Source: Microlunatus speluncae (GTDB taxonomy: Bacteria; Actinomycetota; Actinomycetes; Propionibacteriales; Propionibacteriaceae). Taken from it: DNA of 64,000 nt. Location of the stretch: the NCBI RefSeq assembly GCF_009299835.1, contig NZ_VKCZ01000003.1:496001-560000 (forward strand), written 5' to 3'. A model generated the notes under the pieces. That model saw only the letters and a list, made by a program, of their open reading frames with translations, was not told where the DNA came from and ran no database searches. Positions within the stretch are counted from its first letter, which is position 1, and each line of letters begins with the position of its first letter. The position numbers were made by a program, and so were the translations under genes. Positions 34,795 to 43,135 of the stretch are shown here, piece after piece.

Positions 34795-36246
34795 GTGGCC
34801 AAACGCAAGTCTTCCTCCGGCGGGCGGTCCCGGAAGCCCACGCCGACGGACGTCGCCGGGGCGCCCGTCGACGGCGCGCGCCGGTTCGAGATGCCGTTCC
34901 CGGCGGCGGCGCCGCGGCTGATCAATCCGGAGCTCGGGTTGGCTGCCCTGGTCGGCCGGCTCAGTCGGCACGCGGCCTACTCGATGGACGTCACGGTGCT
35001 CGACGCGCCGGACCATCGGCTGCTCCGCTCCGGCGTCCTGCTCGCCCACCGGGTGGTCGGCGAACGCGGCGAGTGGTATCTCGCGGCCCCTCGGTGGGCC
35101 CCGCTGCTGCCGGCCGAGCGATCGGAACCGATGGGCTCCGGCGACCTGCCGGAGAGCCTGGCCGGGCTGATCCGGCCGTTCCGGCGCCGGGCCCCGCTCG
35201 GGCCGGTCGCCGCGCTGAACTGCGAGCGCCGTGAGTTCGAGTTCCGCGACGCCGCGGGCCGGGCGCTCGGCGTGCTGCGGGACGACCGGGTGACCGTACG
35301 TCGCGGCGGCGTGACCATCGCCCGCTACCGCGAGGTCACCCTGACCCCGACCGGCCCCGGCCTGACCGACGAGCAGCAGGCCTGGCTGACCGACCGGCTG
35401 TCCGACGCGGGGGGCACCCCGGTCGAGGACTTCCCGCCGCTGGTGCACCGGCTCGGCGCGCCGGCGACCGGGCTGACCGACTTCCCGGAGGTCGAGCCAC
35501 CGGTCGCCGACCTGCCGTTCGGGACCTTCGTCGCCCGCTGGCTCGCGCTCCGGCTGCGGGCGCTGGTGGCGGCCGATCTCCGGCTGTCCGGGACCGACGA
35601 CGACAAGACCGATTCGTTGCTCGTCGCCGATCTGGTGGCCGAGGCGGTCCGGCTCCGGGACGAGATCGAGGCCCTGTCGGGGGTCCTGGACACCGACTGG
35701 ATCTCCGACCTGGACGACGAGCTCGACTGGGTGATCGAGCCGGGCGGACCGGCCGGGTTGCGCGTCCGGCTGCGTGGTGAGCGCTACCTCACCATCCTTG
35801 ATCAACTGGTGAACGGGATCCGGGCCCCCAAGATCGGCGAGCTGAGCCGGCTGCCGGCGACCGACGTGATCGGTACGGTGATCGACGACGCCCGGGCCGA
35901 GGCGCTGGCGGCCGCGGACGGCCTGGCCGCCGACTCCGGTGACGCGGACTGGGAGCGGGTGGCGCAGGGCCTCACCGCCTACCACCGGGCGCTCCGGCTG
36001 GCCGAGATCGGCGGACCGGACGGGTCGTCGGCCGAACGGCGGCGACTGGACCGGGCCCGGGACGGCATCGCCGTGGTCGAGGACCGGGTCCGCCGGGCCG
36101 AGCAACTCCGCGGTCAGGCGGTGGCCACGGACCAGGCCAAGGCGTTCGAGCTCGGTCGCAGCTACGAGCGGCAGCTGGGCGAGCTGGCCGCCGACCGGGC
36201 CGAGTTCCTGCAGCGCTGGGCGAAGTTGATCAAGAAGCTGAGCTGA
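34795..36246 (+). CDS. Diverged CYTH-CHAD domain protein
   Basis: A 483-residue cytoplasmic protein lying between topA and tmk. After a basic N-terminus, residues about 25-210 follow the order of a CYTH (triphosphate tunnel) domain: DAPDHRLLRSGVLLAHRV, GEWYLAAPRWAPLLPAERSE, VPDL-like GDLPESLAGLIRPF, ERREFEFRDAAGRALGVLRD and YREVTLTP. From about 240 a CHAD-like helical domain follows (RLRALVAADLRLSGTDDD, LRDEIEALSGVLDTDWIS, DDELDWV). The N-terminal ExExK motif of active CYTH enzymes is missing (ARRF in its place), and CHAD histidines are few. CHAD domains bind polyphosphate, which would fit a Microlunatus-type host. This assignment is an inference from pattern, not an alignment. Confidence 0.6.
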   Translation: MAKRKSSSGGRSRKPTPTDVAGAPVDGARRFEMPFPAAAPRLINPELGLAALVGRLSRHAAYSMDVTVLDAPDHRLLRSGVLLAHRVVGERGEWYLAAPRWAPLLPAERSEPMGSGDLPESLAGLIRPFRRRAPLGPVAALNCERREFEFRDAAGRALGVLRDDRVTVRRGGVTIARYREVTLTPTGPGLTDEQQAWLTDRLSDAGGTPVEDFPPLVHRLGAPATGLTDFPEVEPPVADLPFGTFVARWLALRLRALVAADLRLSGTDDDKTDSLLVADLVAEAVRLRDEIEALSGVLDTDWISDLDDELDWVIEPGGPAGLRVRLRGERYLTILDQLVNGIRAPKIGELSRLPATDVIGTVIDDARAEALAAADGLAADSGDADWERVAQGLTAYHRALRLAEIGGPDGSSAERRRLDRARDGIAVVEDRVRRAEQLRGQAVATDQAKAFELGRSYERQLGELAADRAEFLQRWAKLIKKLS

Positions 36247-36277
36247 CGATGTTGATCAAGAAGAGGATGCGAACGGC

Positions 36278-36916
36278 GTGACCGCGGGACTGTTCATCGT
36301 GTTCGAGGGCGGGGACGGCGTCGGCAAGTCGACCCAGGCCAGACGGCTGGCCCGGTGGCTGACCGAGCGTGATCATGAGGTGGTGCGGACCTTCGAGCCG
36401 GGCGACACCCTGGCCGGGCGGGAGATCCGTCGGCTGGTGCTGGACCATGCGTCGGGCGAGCTGGATCCGCGGGCCGAAGCCCTGCTCTACGCCGCCGACA
36501 AGGCCCAGCACCTGTTCGAGGTGGTCCGGCCGGCGCTGGCCCGGGGAGCGGTGGTCATCTGCGACCGCTACGTCGACACGATGCTGGCGTACCAGGGCGC
36601 GGGCCGGGCGTTGGACCTGGCCGAGGTGGCCCGGATCGCCCGCTGGGCCACCGCCGAGCTGCGGCCCGACCTCACCGTGCTGCTCGATCTCGACCCGCGC
36701 CGGGCGGTCGGCACCAAGGCGGTCAAGGACAAGCTCGAGTCGGCCGGTGAGTCGTTCCACGACCGGGCCCGACAACACTTCCTCGACCTGGCCGCCGAGG
36801 CACCCGAGAGCTACCTGGTGCTGCCGGCCCGGGACGCCGAGACCGCCATCGCCGCGAGCGTCGCCGACCGGGTCGCGGCGCTGCTGTCGGCGCGGACCGG
36901 CACACTGGCACCATGA
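36278..36916 (+). CDS. tmk: Thymidylate kinase
   Basis: A 212-residue dTMP kinase of the dTTP pathway. The P-loop is FEGGDGVGKSTQARRL, the DRY-type motif is VICDRYVDTMLAYQGAGR and the product strand is LTVLLDLDPRRAVG. Length and motifs are normal. The GTG start follows the CYTH-CHAD gene by 31 bases, and the stop overlaps holB as ATGA. Confidence 0.95.
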   Translation: MTAGLFIVFEGGDGVGKSTQARRLARWLTERDHEVVRTFEPGDTLAGREIRRLVLDHASGELDPRAEALLYAADKAQHLFEVVRPALARGAVVICDRYVDTMLAYQGAGRALDLAEVARIARWATAELRPDLTVLLDLDPRRAVGTKAVKDKLESAGESFHDRARQHFLDLAAEAPESYLVLPARDAETAIAASVADRVAALLSARTGTLAP

Positions 36917-38097
36917 CCGCCGCCAGCCCCGCCGTCGACTCCGGCCCCGCCCCCGAGCTGCCCGGAGTCTGGAGCGAGCTGATCGGCCAGGAGCGGTCGG
37001 TCGTCGTACTGCGTCGGGCCGTCGCCGGCGAACGGAACGCGATGGCCCACGCCTGGCTGGTCACCGGGCCACCCGGGTCGGGCCGGTCCAACGTCGGCCG
37101 GGCCTTCGCCGCGGCGTTGCAGTGCCGGCGCGGCGGCTGCGGCGAGTGCTCCGACTGCCGCACCTCACGCTCCGGCGCGCACCCCGATGTCACCCTGGTC
37201 CGGACCGAACAGCTGTCGATCGGCGTCGACGAGGTCCGCGAACTGGTCCGGCGGGCCGCGATGAGCCCGACCATGGGCCGCCGCCAGGTGCTGGTCGTCG
37301 AGGACGCGGACCGGGTCACCGAGCGCGGCGCGGACGCCCTGCTGAAGAGCATCGAGGAGCCGGCGCCGAAGACGGTCTGGATCCTCTGCGCGCCGACCGT
37401 GGACGACGTGGTGCCGACCATCCGGTCCCGCTGCCGGCTGCTCACCCTGCAGACCCCGACCGTCGCCGCCGTGGCCCGCTTGCTGCAGGCCCGGGACGGC
37501 GTCGAGCCGGAGCTGGCCGAGTACGCGGCCCGGGTGGCCCAGGGCCACGTCGGCCGGGCCCGCGCGCTGGCCCGCAACCCCGCGGCGCGGGAGCGGCGGA
37601 TGGCCGTGCTCGCCATCCCCGGCCGGCTGACCGACCTCGGCTCCTGCCTGCAGGCCGCGGCCGAGCTGGTCGAGGCCACCGCCGAGGAGGCGGCCGCCTC
37701 GACCGCCGAGCTGGACCAGAAGGAGAAGGCCGAGCTGTCCGAGGCGCTGGGGTTCGGCACCAAGGGGGCCCGACCGCGCAACGCCCAGGCCGCGATGAAG
37801 GAGCTGGAGGACCAGCAGAAGGCCCGGGCGAAGCGCTTCCAGCGCGACGCCATCGACCGCGCGCTGACCGAGCTGACCGGCTTCTACCGGGACACCCTGA
37901 GCATCCAGACCGGCTCCGGTGCCGAGCTGGTCAATCCGGAGCTGGCGCCGCAGCTGGGGGTGCTGGCGCGGAAGACCACGGCAGCGTCCACGCTGCACCG
38001 GATCGACGCCCTGCTGGCCTGCCGCGAGGCGCTGGAAAACAACGTCGCGCCGCTGCTGGCCGTCGAGTCGACCCTGATCGGCCTGGCCAGAGGCTGA
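36913..38097 (+). CDS. holB: DNA polymerase III delta-prime subunit
   Basis: A 394-residue AAA+ clamp-loader subunit. It has GPPGSGRSNVGRAFA in place of a true Walker A (Lys to Arg, as expected for the non-hydrolysing delta-prime), the zinc module CRRGGCGECSDC followed by HPDV, the sensor region VVEDADRVTERGADALLKSIEEPAP and SRCRLLTL. The C-terminal third is the helical collar domain with a Glu/Lys-rich insert around 255-310. The tmk-holB pair is a conserved bacterial arrangement. Confidence 0.95.
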   Translation: MTAASPAVDSGPAPELPGVWSELIGQERSVVVLRRAVAGERNAMAHAWLVTGPPGSGRSNVGRAFAAALQCRRGGCGECSDCRTSRSGAHPDVTLVRTEQLSIGVDEVRELVRRAAMSPTMGRRQVLVVEDADRVTERGADALLKSIEEPAPKTVWILCAPTVDDVVPTIRSRCRLLTLQTPTVAAVARLLQARDGVEPELAEYAARVAQGHVGRARALARNPAARERRMAVLAIPGRLTDLGSCLQAAAELVEATAEEAAASTAELDQKEKAELSEALGFGTKGARPRNAQAAMKELEDQQKARAKRFQRDAIDRALTELTGFYRDTLSIQTGSGAELVNPELAPQLGVLARKTTAASTLHRIDALLACREALENNVAPLLAVESTLIGLARG

Positions 38098-38165
38098 TTC
38101 GGCGCCACCGCCGAAATCGGACCGAAATTGCGCGAGAAACAGCTGTCCCATCCTGTGGATTGAGT

Positions 38166-38193
38166 TTGCAAGACGGTCGCGGTCTAGTACTGT
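38166..38193 (+). promoter_or_regulatory. Candidate promoter of a small RNA
   Basis: TTGCAA at 38166-38171 and TACTGT at 38188-38193 are separated by 16 bases and sit just upstream of a stable hairpin and a terminator in the holB-PSP1 gap. Confidence 0.5.
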
Positions 38194-38199
38194 TCTTCT

Positions 38200-38312
38200 C
38201 AGGTTGCCGGAGGGCACGAACCCCCGAGCGTTCTCTCCGGCAACCCTTTCCGGTTCTCCGGCCGGCTTTGCATCAATCCGGTGATGCCGCTCAGATTCTG
38301 AGCGGCATTTTG
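38200..38312 (+). ncRNA. Candidate small RNA with C-rich-loop hairpin and intrinsic terminator
   Basis: No reading frame of note. An 11-bp perfect hairpin (GGTTGCCGGAG at 38202-38212 / CTCCGGCAACC at 38235-38245) exposes a 22-nt loop containing CCCCCGAG. The segment ends in a classical terminator at 38286-38306 (GCCGCTCAG / CTGAGCGGC with an ATT loop) followed by ATTTTGT. Together with the promoter candidate this gives a transcript of about 110 nt. The C-rich loop could pair with G-rich ribosome-binding sites. It might alternatively be the long 3' UTR of holB. Confidence 0.5.
38286..38312 (+). terminator. Intrinsic terminator with U-tract
   Basis: A 9-bp perfect stem (GCCGCTCAG / CTGAGCGGC) with an ATT loop is followed by ATTTTGT. 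It ends transcription either from holB or from the candidate small RNA. Confidence 0.8.
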
Positions 38313-38335
38313 TCGTTTCCGGATCAGTTGCGAGT

Positions 38336-38450
38336 TAGGGTAGATGGGCTACTTTCCAGCGGCGCTCTGCGGAGTGCCACGGGTGGACGCCCCCGAGCCA
38401 CCCGGCCCAGGAAGGCCCGGCCGCCCCCGCATGCCGGGCCTTCCCCTTGC
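38336..38450 (+). ncRNA. 6C-like RNA (two adjacent hairpins with C5 loops)
   Basis: Two hairpins lie six bases apart. The first (38380-38404) has CGGGTGG / CCACCCG arms and the loop ACGCCCCCGAG. The second (38410-38444) has GGAAGGCCCGGC / GCCGGGCCTTCC arms and the loop CGCCCCCGCAT. Paired hairpins with C-runs in their loops define the actinobacterial 6C RNA family, which in mycobacteria (B11) acts on mRNAs through those loops. Here the runs are five Cs, not six, so the match is approximate. TAGGGT at 38336 could be a -10 element. It lies immediately upstream of the PSP1 gene. Confidence 0.55.
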
Positions 38451-38476
38451 CTTCCCCGACCTTTACGCTGACGCCC

Positions 38477-39346
38477 ATGGCGCGGGTCATGGCTGTCTCG
38501 TTCCGCCGCTACGGGCGGCTCTACTATCTTGACCCCGGCGACCGTGACTACCGGGTCGGTGATCAGGTCCTGGTGCCGACCGACACCAGCGCCGAGGTCG
38601 CCGAATGCGTCTGGGCGCCGGAGTGGGTGGATGACGCCGAACTGGCCTTCGCCGACCTGCCGCGCTGCCAGGGTCTGGCCTCCGCCCAGCACCTGGAACG
38701 CGACGCCGCCAACCGCCGCCGGCGCGCCGAGGCCAGGCTCGTGGCCAAGAAGTTGATCAAGAAACATGCCCTGCCGATGAAGCTGATCGGGGTCGACTTC
38801 GTGGACGGCGATGCCAGCGTCGATCTGTTGGTCGTGATCTATTTCCACGCCCCGGGCCGGGTCGACTTCCGCGCCCTGGTGGGGGATCTGGCCCGCTCCC
38901 TGCAGGCCCGGATCGACCTGCGCCAGATCGGCGCTCGCGACGCGGCCCGGATCACCGGCGGACTGGGCAGCTGCGGCCGGGAGTTGTGCTGTGCCACGTT
39001 CCTGACCGACTTCGAGCCGGTCAGCCTGCGGATGGCCAAGCTGCAGAACCTGCCGGCGAACCCGCTGCGGATCTCCGGCGCCTGCGGCCGACTGATGTGC
39101 TGCCTGAAGTACGAGCACCCGCTCTACGCCAGCTTCACCAAGGAGGCGCCGGCGATCGGGTCGGAGGTCTCGACCGAAGCCGGCGACGGGGTGGTCATCG
39201 CGCACCAGGTGCCCAGTGACTCGGTCGTCGTCCGGATGACCGACTCCGGCCGGGTGACGAGCTGCAACCGGGCCTCGGTCTGCGGCTCCCGCGCCGCGTA
39301 CACCGAACGCCGCCCGCCGACCCCGGAACCGCCCGGACCTCGCTAG
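38477..39346 (+). CDS. PSP1-domain protein (YaaT/RicT-like)
   Basis: A 289-residue protein of the PSP1 C-terminal family. Characteristic stretches are VSFRRYGRLYYLDPGD, the central KLIGVDFVDGDASVDLLVVIYF and the cysteine-bearing GGLGSCGRELCCATFL and GACGRLMCCLKYEHPLY, which in B. subtilis RicT (YaaT) help bind iron-sulfur clusters. RicT works in mRNA maturation with RicA and RicF. It follows holB as in Firmicutes, where yaaT lies next to holB. Two ATGs (38477 and 38489) are possible; no ribosome-binding site is seen, so the mRNA may be leaderless. Confidence 0.92.
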   Translation: MARVMAVSFRRYGRLYYLDPGDRDYRVGDQVLVPTDTSAEVAECVWAPEWVDDAELAFADLPRCQGLASAQHLERDAANRRRRAEARLVAKKLIKKHALPMKLIGVDFVDGDASVDLLVVIYFHAPGRVDFRALVGDLARSLQARIDLRQIGARDAARITGGLGSCGRELCCATFLTDFEPVSLRMAKLQNLPANPLRISGACGRLMCCLKYEHPLYASFTKEAPAIGSEVSTEAGDGVVIAHQVPSDSVVVRMTDSGRVTSCNRASVCGSRAAYTERRPPTPEPPGPR

Positions 39347-39390
39347 ATTGTGCGCGGCACGACTCGGGTCCTGCGGACGGAAAGTGACAC

Positions 39391-39864
39391 GTGACTGAGG
39401 CTCAACAGCCACTGCGGAACGAGAGCGCCGCCGGGCCGCGCGCGGCCGGGATGGCGGCGGTCCGAGCGCTGACCCCGGTGCTGGCGATCACGGTGGCCGG
39501 TGTCGTCGGCGTCTTCGGCTACCGCTATTTCTCCGACCGGTTCGACTTCGCCGCGCACTACGTGGCCGGTCTCGGCGGCACGATGCTGCTGCTCGCGGTG
39601 CTCGGGTTCGGCCGCCGGCGGCGACGCGAGTGGTCGGTCGTGGTGCTGACCGTGATCGCCTGCCTGCTCGGCGTCGGCTGCGAGCTGGTCCTGTTTCCGG
39701 GCGGCGGATTCGATCTTGTCGACGTCGCGAACCAGAGTCTGGGCGCGCTGACGGCCGGGATCGTGTTCGCGCTCTGGCCCGTCCGCGGGCTCGCGGTGAT
39801 CATCTGGCTGGTCCTGGCCTTCGGATTCCTCGGCGGAGGTGGGCGGCTTGTCGGGCTCCTCTAG
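39391..39864 (+). CDS. Small membrane protein with VanZ-like pattern
   Basis: A 157-residue protein with four predicted helices. The spacing of DFAAHYVAGLGGTML, GVGCELVLFPGG and FDLVDVANQSLGAL resembles VanZ-like/DUF2238 proteins (H, E, D and N at conserved points), but similarity is limited. GTG start. The next gene begins 26 bases before its stop, so the two are translationally coupled. Confidence 0.65.
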   Translation: MTEAQQPLRNESAAGPRAAGMAAVRALTPVLAITVAGVVGVFGYRYFSDRFDFAAHYVAGLGGTMLLLAVLGFGRRRRREWSVVVLTVIACLLGVGCELVLFPGGGFDLVDVANQSLGALTAGIVFALWPVRGLAVIIWLVLAFGFLGGGGRLVGLL

Positions 39865-40282
39865 GCCGGTGGTGGTGGTGGTGACCCTGGCGATCATCGC
39901 GGCGCTGCTCTGGGGTGCCGCCATCATGATCACCTTCACCCGGACGATCGTCCCGCAGTCCTTCGCGGCCGAAACGATCATGGACGTGTCGGTGCACGAG
40001 GAGCATCAGCCGGGCCGCGACGACGCGATCTTCGTCCGGACCGACCGGCGGACCCTGCGGGTCGATCCGAGCGCCGCCGCCTGCCTGCGCCGCGGCGACA
40101 CCGTGTCAAAGGAGGCGTGGTCGATGACGGTCCGGCGATCCGATGCTCCGGACTGCCAGCTGGAGCCGCCGCTCCAACTGGCCGCGGTCGCCGGCGTGCC
40201 GATCCTGATCACCGTCCTCACCGGCGGCTGTCTGATGCTCGGTCGGCGAATCTCGCGCCAGCTGCAACCCGGCGGCGGCTGA
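39839..40282 (+). CDS. Hypothetical two-helix membrane protein
   Basis: A 147-residue protein with an N-terminal helix (PVVVVVTLAIIAALLWGAAIM), an extracytoplasmic domain with two cysteines that could form a disulfide (SAAACLRRGD and SDAPDCQLEP), and a C-terminal helix (GVPILITVLTGGCLML). It overlaps the upstream gene by 26 bases. I do not recognise the family. Confidence 0.6.
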   Translation: MGGLSGSSRPVVVVVTLAIIAALLWGAAIMITFTRTIVPQSFAAETIMDVSVHEEHQPGRDDAIFVRTDRRTLRVDPSAAACLRRGDTVSKEAWSMTVRRSDAPDCQLEPPLQLAAVAGVPILITVLTGGCLMLGRRISRQLQPGGG

Positions 40283-40298
40283 GCCCGTAAGGGAAGGG

Positions 40299-40318
40299 GG
40301 TGGGTCGGTCGACCCACC
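40299..40318 (+). terminator. Palindromic hairpin after the small membrane genes
   Basis: GGTGGGTCG and CGACCCACC flank a short centre, 17 bases after the stop codon. It is followed by no U-tract. Confidence 0.45.
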
Positions 40319-40349
40319 GCAGCCTCAGCTGAACCGAAGGGACCTCTGC

Positions 40350-41447
40350 GTGATGAAGCGACGCGATCTGTTGGCGACGGCCGGACTGGCCGGACTCGGG
40401 CTGGCGATCCACACCGGGACGGACCGGGCGGCCGCGCTCGGCCCGGCCGCCGGCCGCGGCTGGACCGGCTCCCCGGTCGGCCTGGCCGAGACCTTCCTGG
40501 ACGATGTCGACAGCACCCGGCACGGCACCTGGGCGGTCGGGGTGACCCTGCTGGAGGGATTCCAGGACACCCGGCCGCTGACCCTGCGCTGGCAGAACGG
40601 GCGCTGGGCCGCCACGCCGAATCCGGTCCGGACCCACTCGGTGTTGTCGAGCGTGGCCGTCGCCGGGCGGGACGAGGTCTGGGCGGTGGGCGTCGACTAC
40701 GCCGATCCGCAGGCGCCGCAGCCGCTGGCACTGCGCTGGAACGGTCGCGGGTGGCGGGTGGTCGAGCCGCCGCCGGTGCCGACCGGGGCGTTCGGCAATG
40801 TCGTGGCCGCGCCGGACGGCTCCGTCTGGGTGGCCGGCTGGGCCGACATCGACGGCGCCGAGCGCGGTGTCGTGTATCGCTACGCCGACGGCCGTTGGCA
40901 GCCGCTGCTCGACGGGCTGGAACAGTCGATCAACGGCAACGCGCTGCTGGTGTCGTCCGCCACCGACGCCTGGCTGGCGCTGAATCCGGGGCTGGTGCAC
41001 TTCAACGGGAAGTCCTGGTCGCCGGTCGAGGAGTTCCCCGCCGACGGGTCGCAGATCCTGACCGGGCTGACCGCGGCCGGACCGGACGACCTGTGGGGTG
41101 TCGGGGTCGAACACAGCCAGTCCGGTGAGCGTCCGCTGGCCGTGCACTACGACGGCGGCAGCTGGAGCACGGTCGCGGTGCCGGAGGAGTCGGCCCAGCT
41201 CTACGACGTGGCGATCTGGGACGGCCGGGCCGTGGCGGTCGGCGAACGCTTCATCGAGCAGCCCGACGGGATCGTGATCTTCAAGCCGTACGTCCTCGAG
41301 CACCGCCGGCAGGCCTTCGTGCCCGTCGACCCGCCGAAGGTGCCGGCGAAGGCGACCGGCGTGCTGACCGGCCTCGTGGCCGGCCGGTCCCGGCTCTGGA
41401 CCGTCGGCGGGGTGGCCGAGGCGGCCTTCGCGGCCTATCGCGGCTGA
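40350..41447 (+). CDS. Tat-exported beta-propeller-like protein
   Basis: A 365-residue exported protein. The N-terminus KRRDLLATAGLAGLGLAIH is a twin-arginine signal, with probable cleavage after RAAA near residue 29. The rest is a run of repeats of about 45 residues, each with a W-rich strand such as HGTWAVGVT, DEVWAVGVDY, GSVWVAGWAD, DDLWGVGVEH and RLWTVGGV, as expected for a beta-propeller. There is no catalytic signature. Function unknown. Confidence 0.75.
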   Translation: MMKRRDLLATAGLAGLGLAIHTGTDRAAALGPAAGRGWTGSPVGLAETFLDDVDSTRHGTWAVGVTLLEGFQDTRPLTLRWQNGRWAATPNPVRTHSVLSSVAVAGRDEVWAVGVDYADPQAPQPLALRWNGRGWRVVEPPPVPTGAFGNVVAAPDGSVWVAGWADIDGAERGVVYRYADGRWQPLLDGLEQSINGNALLVSSATDAWLALNPGLVHFNGKSWSPVEEFPADGSQILTGLTAAGPDDLWGVGVEHSQSGERPLAVHYDGGSWSTVAVPEESAQLYDVAIWDGRAVAVGERFIEQPDGIVIFKPYVLEHRRQAFVPVDPPKVPAKATGVLTGLVAGRSRLWTVGGVAEAAFAAYRG

Positions 41448-41490
41448 CCCGGAGGCCCTGCCGGGCGTGATCAGCCGGTAGGCTCGGTCC

Positions 41491-43116
41491 ATGGTGGTGG
41501 GGTGCGGACGATCGATCTTGTCGCGCCCGCGCCCGCGCGCAGCCGCAGTGGTCGCGATGATCATCATCGCCGGCCTGGTCGGCTCGTGCTCCGTGGCTCC
41601 GATCGGCCCCCGGCGGCCCGCACCGGCTCCGAGCAGTTCCGCGCCGGCGTCGTCGGCGAGCCCGACCGAGCTGCAGGAGACCGGCCGTCCGATCAAGAGT
41701 CCGCCCCAGGTCCGGCCGAGCGGCTTCGCGGCTCCGCCGCCGGGCAAGGGGCTTGATCGTTATCGCGCGCAGCGGCTCGCCTGGTCCCCGTGCGGCACCA
41801 ACCAGGACGACCCGCTGGAGTGCGCGGCGGTGCTGGTGCCGCTGGACTACAAGCAGCCGGACAAGATGGCGATCACCCTCAGCCTGGCTCGGCGGCCGGC
41901 CAAGCTGCAGCCGAGCAAGGGCAGCCTGTTCATCAATCCCGGCGGGCCCGGCGCTTCCGGGGTCGACTACGTCGGCTACTTCGAGAAGTCGGGGCTGGAC
42001 TCCTTCGACATCGTCGGCTGGGATCCGCGCGGCGTCGCCCGGTCGACCCCGGTGACCTGCTTCGGCGGCGAACAGTTGGCCGCCTACACCGAGCTGGACA
42101 TGTCGCCGGACAGCGATCAGGAAGATCTGGCGCTGCAGGAGTCCAACCGCCGGTTCGGCGAGTCCTGCCTGCAGCAGTCCGGCGCGCTGTTGCAGCACGT
42201 CTCCACCGAGGAGACCGTACGTGATCTTGATCTGCTGCGGCACCTGGTCGGGGACCGCAAGCTCAACTACTTCGGCGCCTCCTACGGCACCGAGATCGGC
42301 GCCTACTACGCGCACTTCTTCCCCGGCCGGGCCGGCCGGCTGGTGCTGGACGGCGCGGTGTCGCTGACGCCCGATGACGAGATCAGCCAGACCCAGGGCT
42401 TCGAGCGGGCGCTGACCGACTTCGCCGACTGGTGTGTCCGAGAGAGCTGCCGGCTCGGCGACAGCCAGCAGGAGGTGCTGTCCGCGATCACCGATCTCTG
42501 GGATTCTCTGGACTCCCGGCCGCTCGAGGTCGGCGACCGGGTGCTCACCCAGACCCTGGGCGTGACCGCGGTGATCCAGGTGCTGTACGACGACGAGGAG
42601 GGCTGGCGGTTGCTGGCCCAGGCCCTGCTGCTGGCGATCACCGAGGACAACGGGCAGGGTCTGCTCTATTTCGCCGACCAGTACAACGTCCGCGATGATC
42701 AAGGAAACTTCGGTCAGCTGAACTACGGCTTCCCGGCAGTGCGCTGTCTGGACAACTCCGACGAAGGCGTTGCGGACGCGAAGCAGGATGCCGCCGACGA
42801 CGCCCGGATGGCCCCGGTGATCGGCCCGTACATCGGCCTCGACTACACCTGCCCGCTGTGGCCGGTCAAGGCGCGGAAGCGGCCGGACAAGATCACCGGC
42901 AAGGGGACCCCGCCGATCATCGTGATCGGCAACACCGGCGACTCGGCGACCCCGTACGAGTATGCCGTCGACATGGCCGACCAGCTGGAGTCCGGCGTGT
43001 TGATCACCTACCGCGGCCAGGGTCACCTGTCCTATCGGCGCAGCGCCTGCGTCCGGGAACTGGTGATCGGCTACCTGACCAAGGACAAGGCGCCGAAGGA
43101 CGGCGCAAAATGTTGA
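41491..43116 (+). CDS. Lipoprotein alpha/beta hydrolase, tripeptidyl aminopeptidase-like
   Basis: A 541-residue exported hydrolase. The signal ends in a lipobox, IAGLVGSC, near residue 33, followed by a Ser/Pro-rich linker. The hydrolase core has the oxyanion motif FINPGGPGASGVDY, the nucleophile NYFGASYGTEIG (Ser within GxSYG) and the C-terminal TAP-like domain with IVIGNTGDSATPYEYA (Asp) and YRGQGHLSYRRSAC (His). Relatives in Streptomyces remove N-terminal tripeptides from secreted proteins. It is followed at 19 bases by the second dTMP-kinase-like gene. Confidence 0.88.
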   Translation: MVVGCGRSILSRPRPRAAAVVAMIIIAGLVGSCSVAPIGPRRPAPAPSSSAPASSASPTELQETGRPIKSPPQVRPSGFAAPPPGKGLDRYRAQRLAWSPCGTNQDDPLECAAVLVPLDYKQPDKMAITLSLARRPAKLQPSKGSLFINPGGPGASGVDYVGYFEKSGLDSFDIVGWDPRGVARSTPVTCFGGEQLAAYTELDMSPDSDQEDLALQESNRRFGESCLQQSGALLQHVSTEETVRDLDLLRHLVGDRKLNYFGASYGTEIGAYYAHFFPGRAGRLVLDGAVSLTPDDEISQTQGFERALTDFADWCVRESCRLGDSQQEVLSAITDLWDSLDSRPLEVGDRVLTQTLGVTAVIQVLYDDEEGWRLLAQALLLAITEDNGQGLLYFADQYNVRDDQGNFGQLNYGFPAVRCLDNSDEGVADAKQDAADDARMAPVIGPYIGLDYTCPLWPVKARKRPDKITGKGTPPIIVIGNTGDSATPYEYAVDMADQLESGVLITYRGQGHLSYRRSACVRELVIGYLTKDKAPKDGAKC

Positions 43117-43135
43117 TCACGTCGCTGACCCGGCG

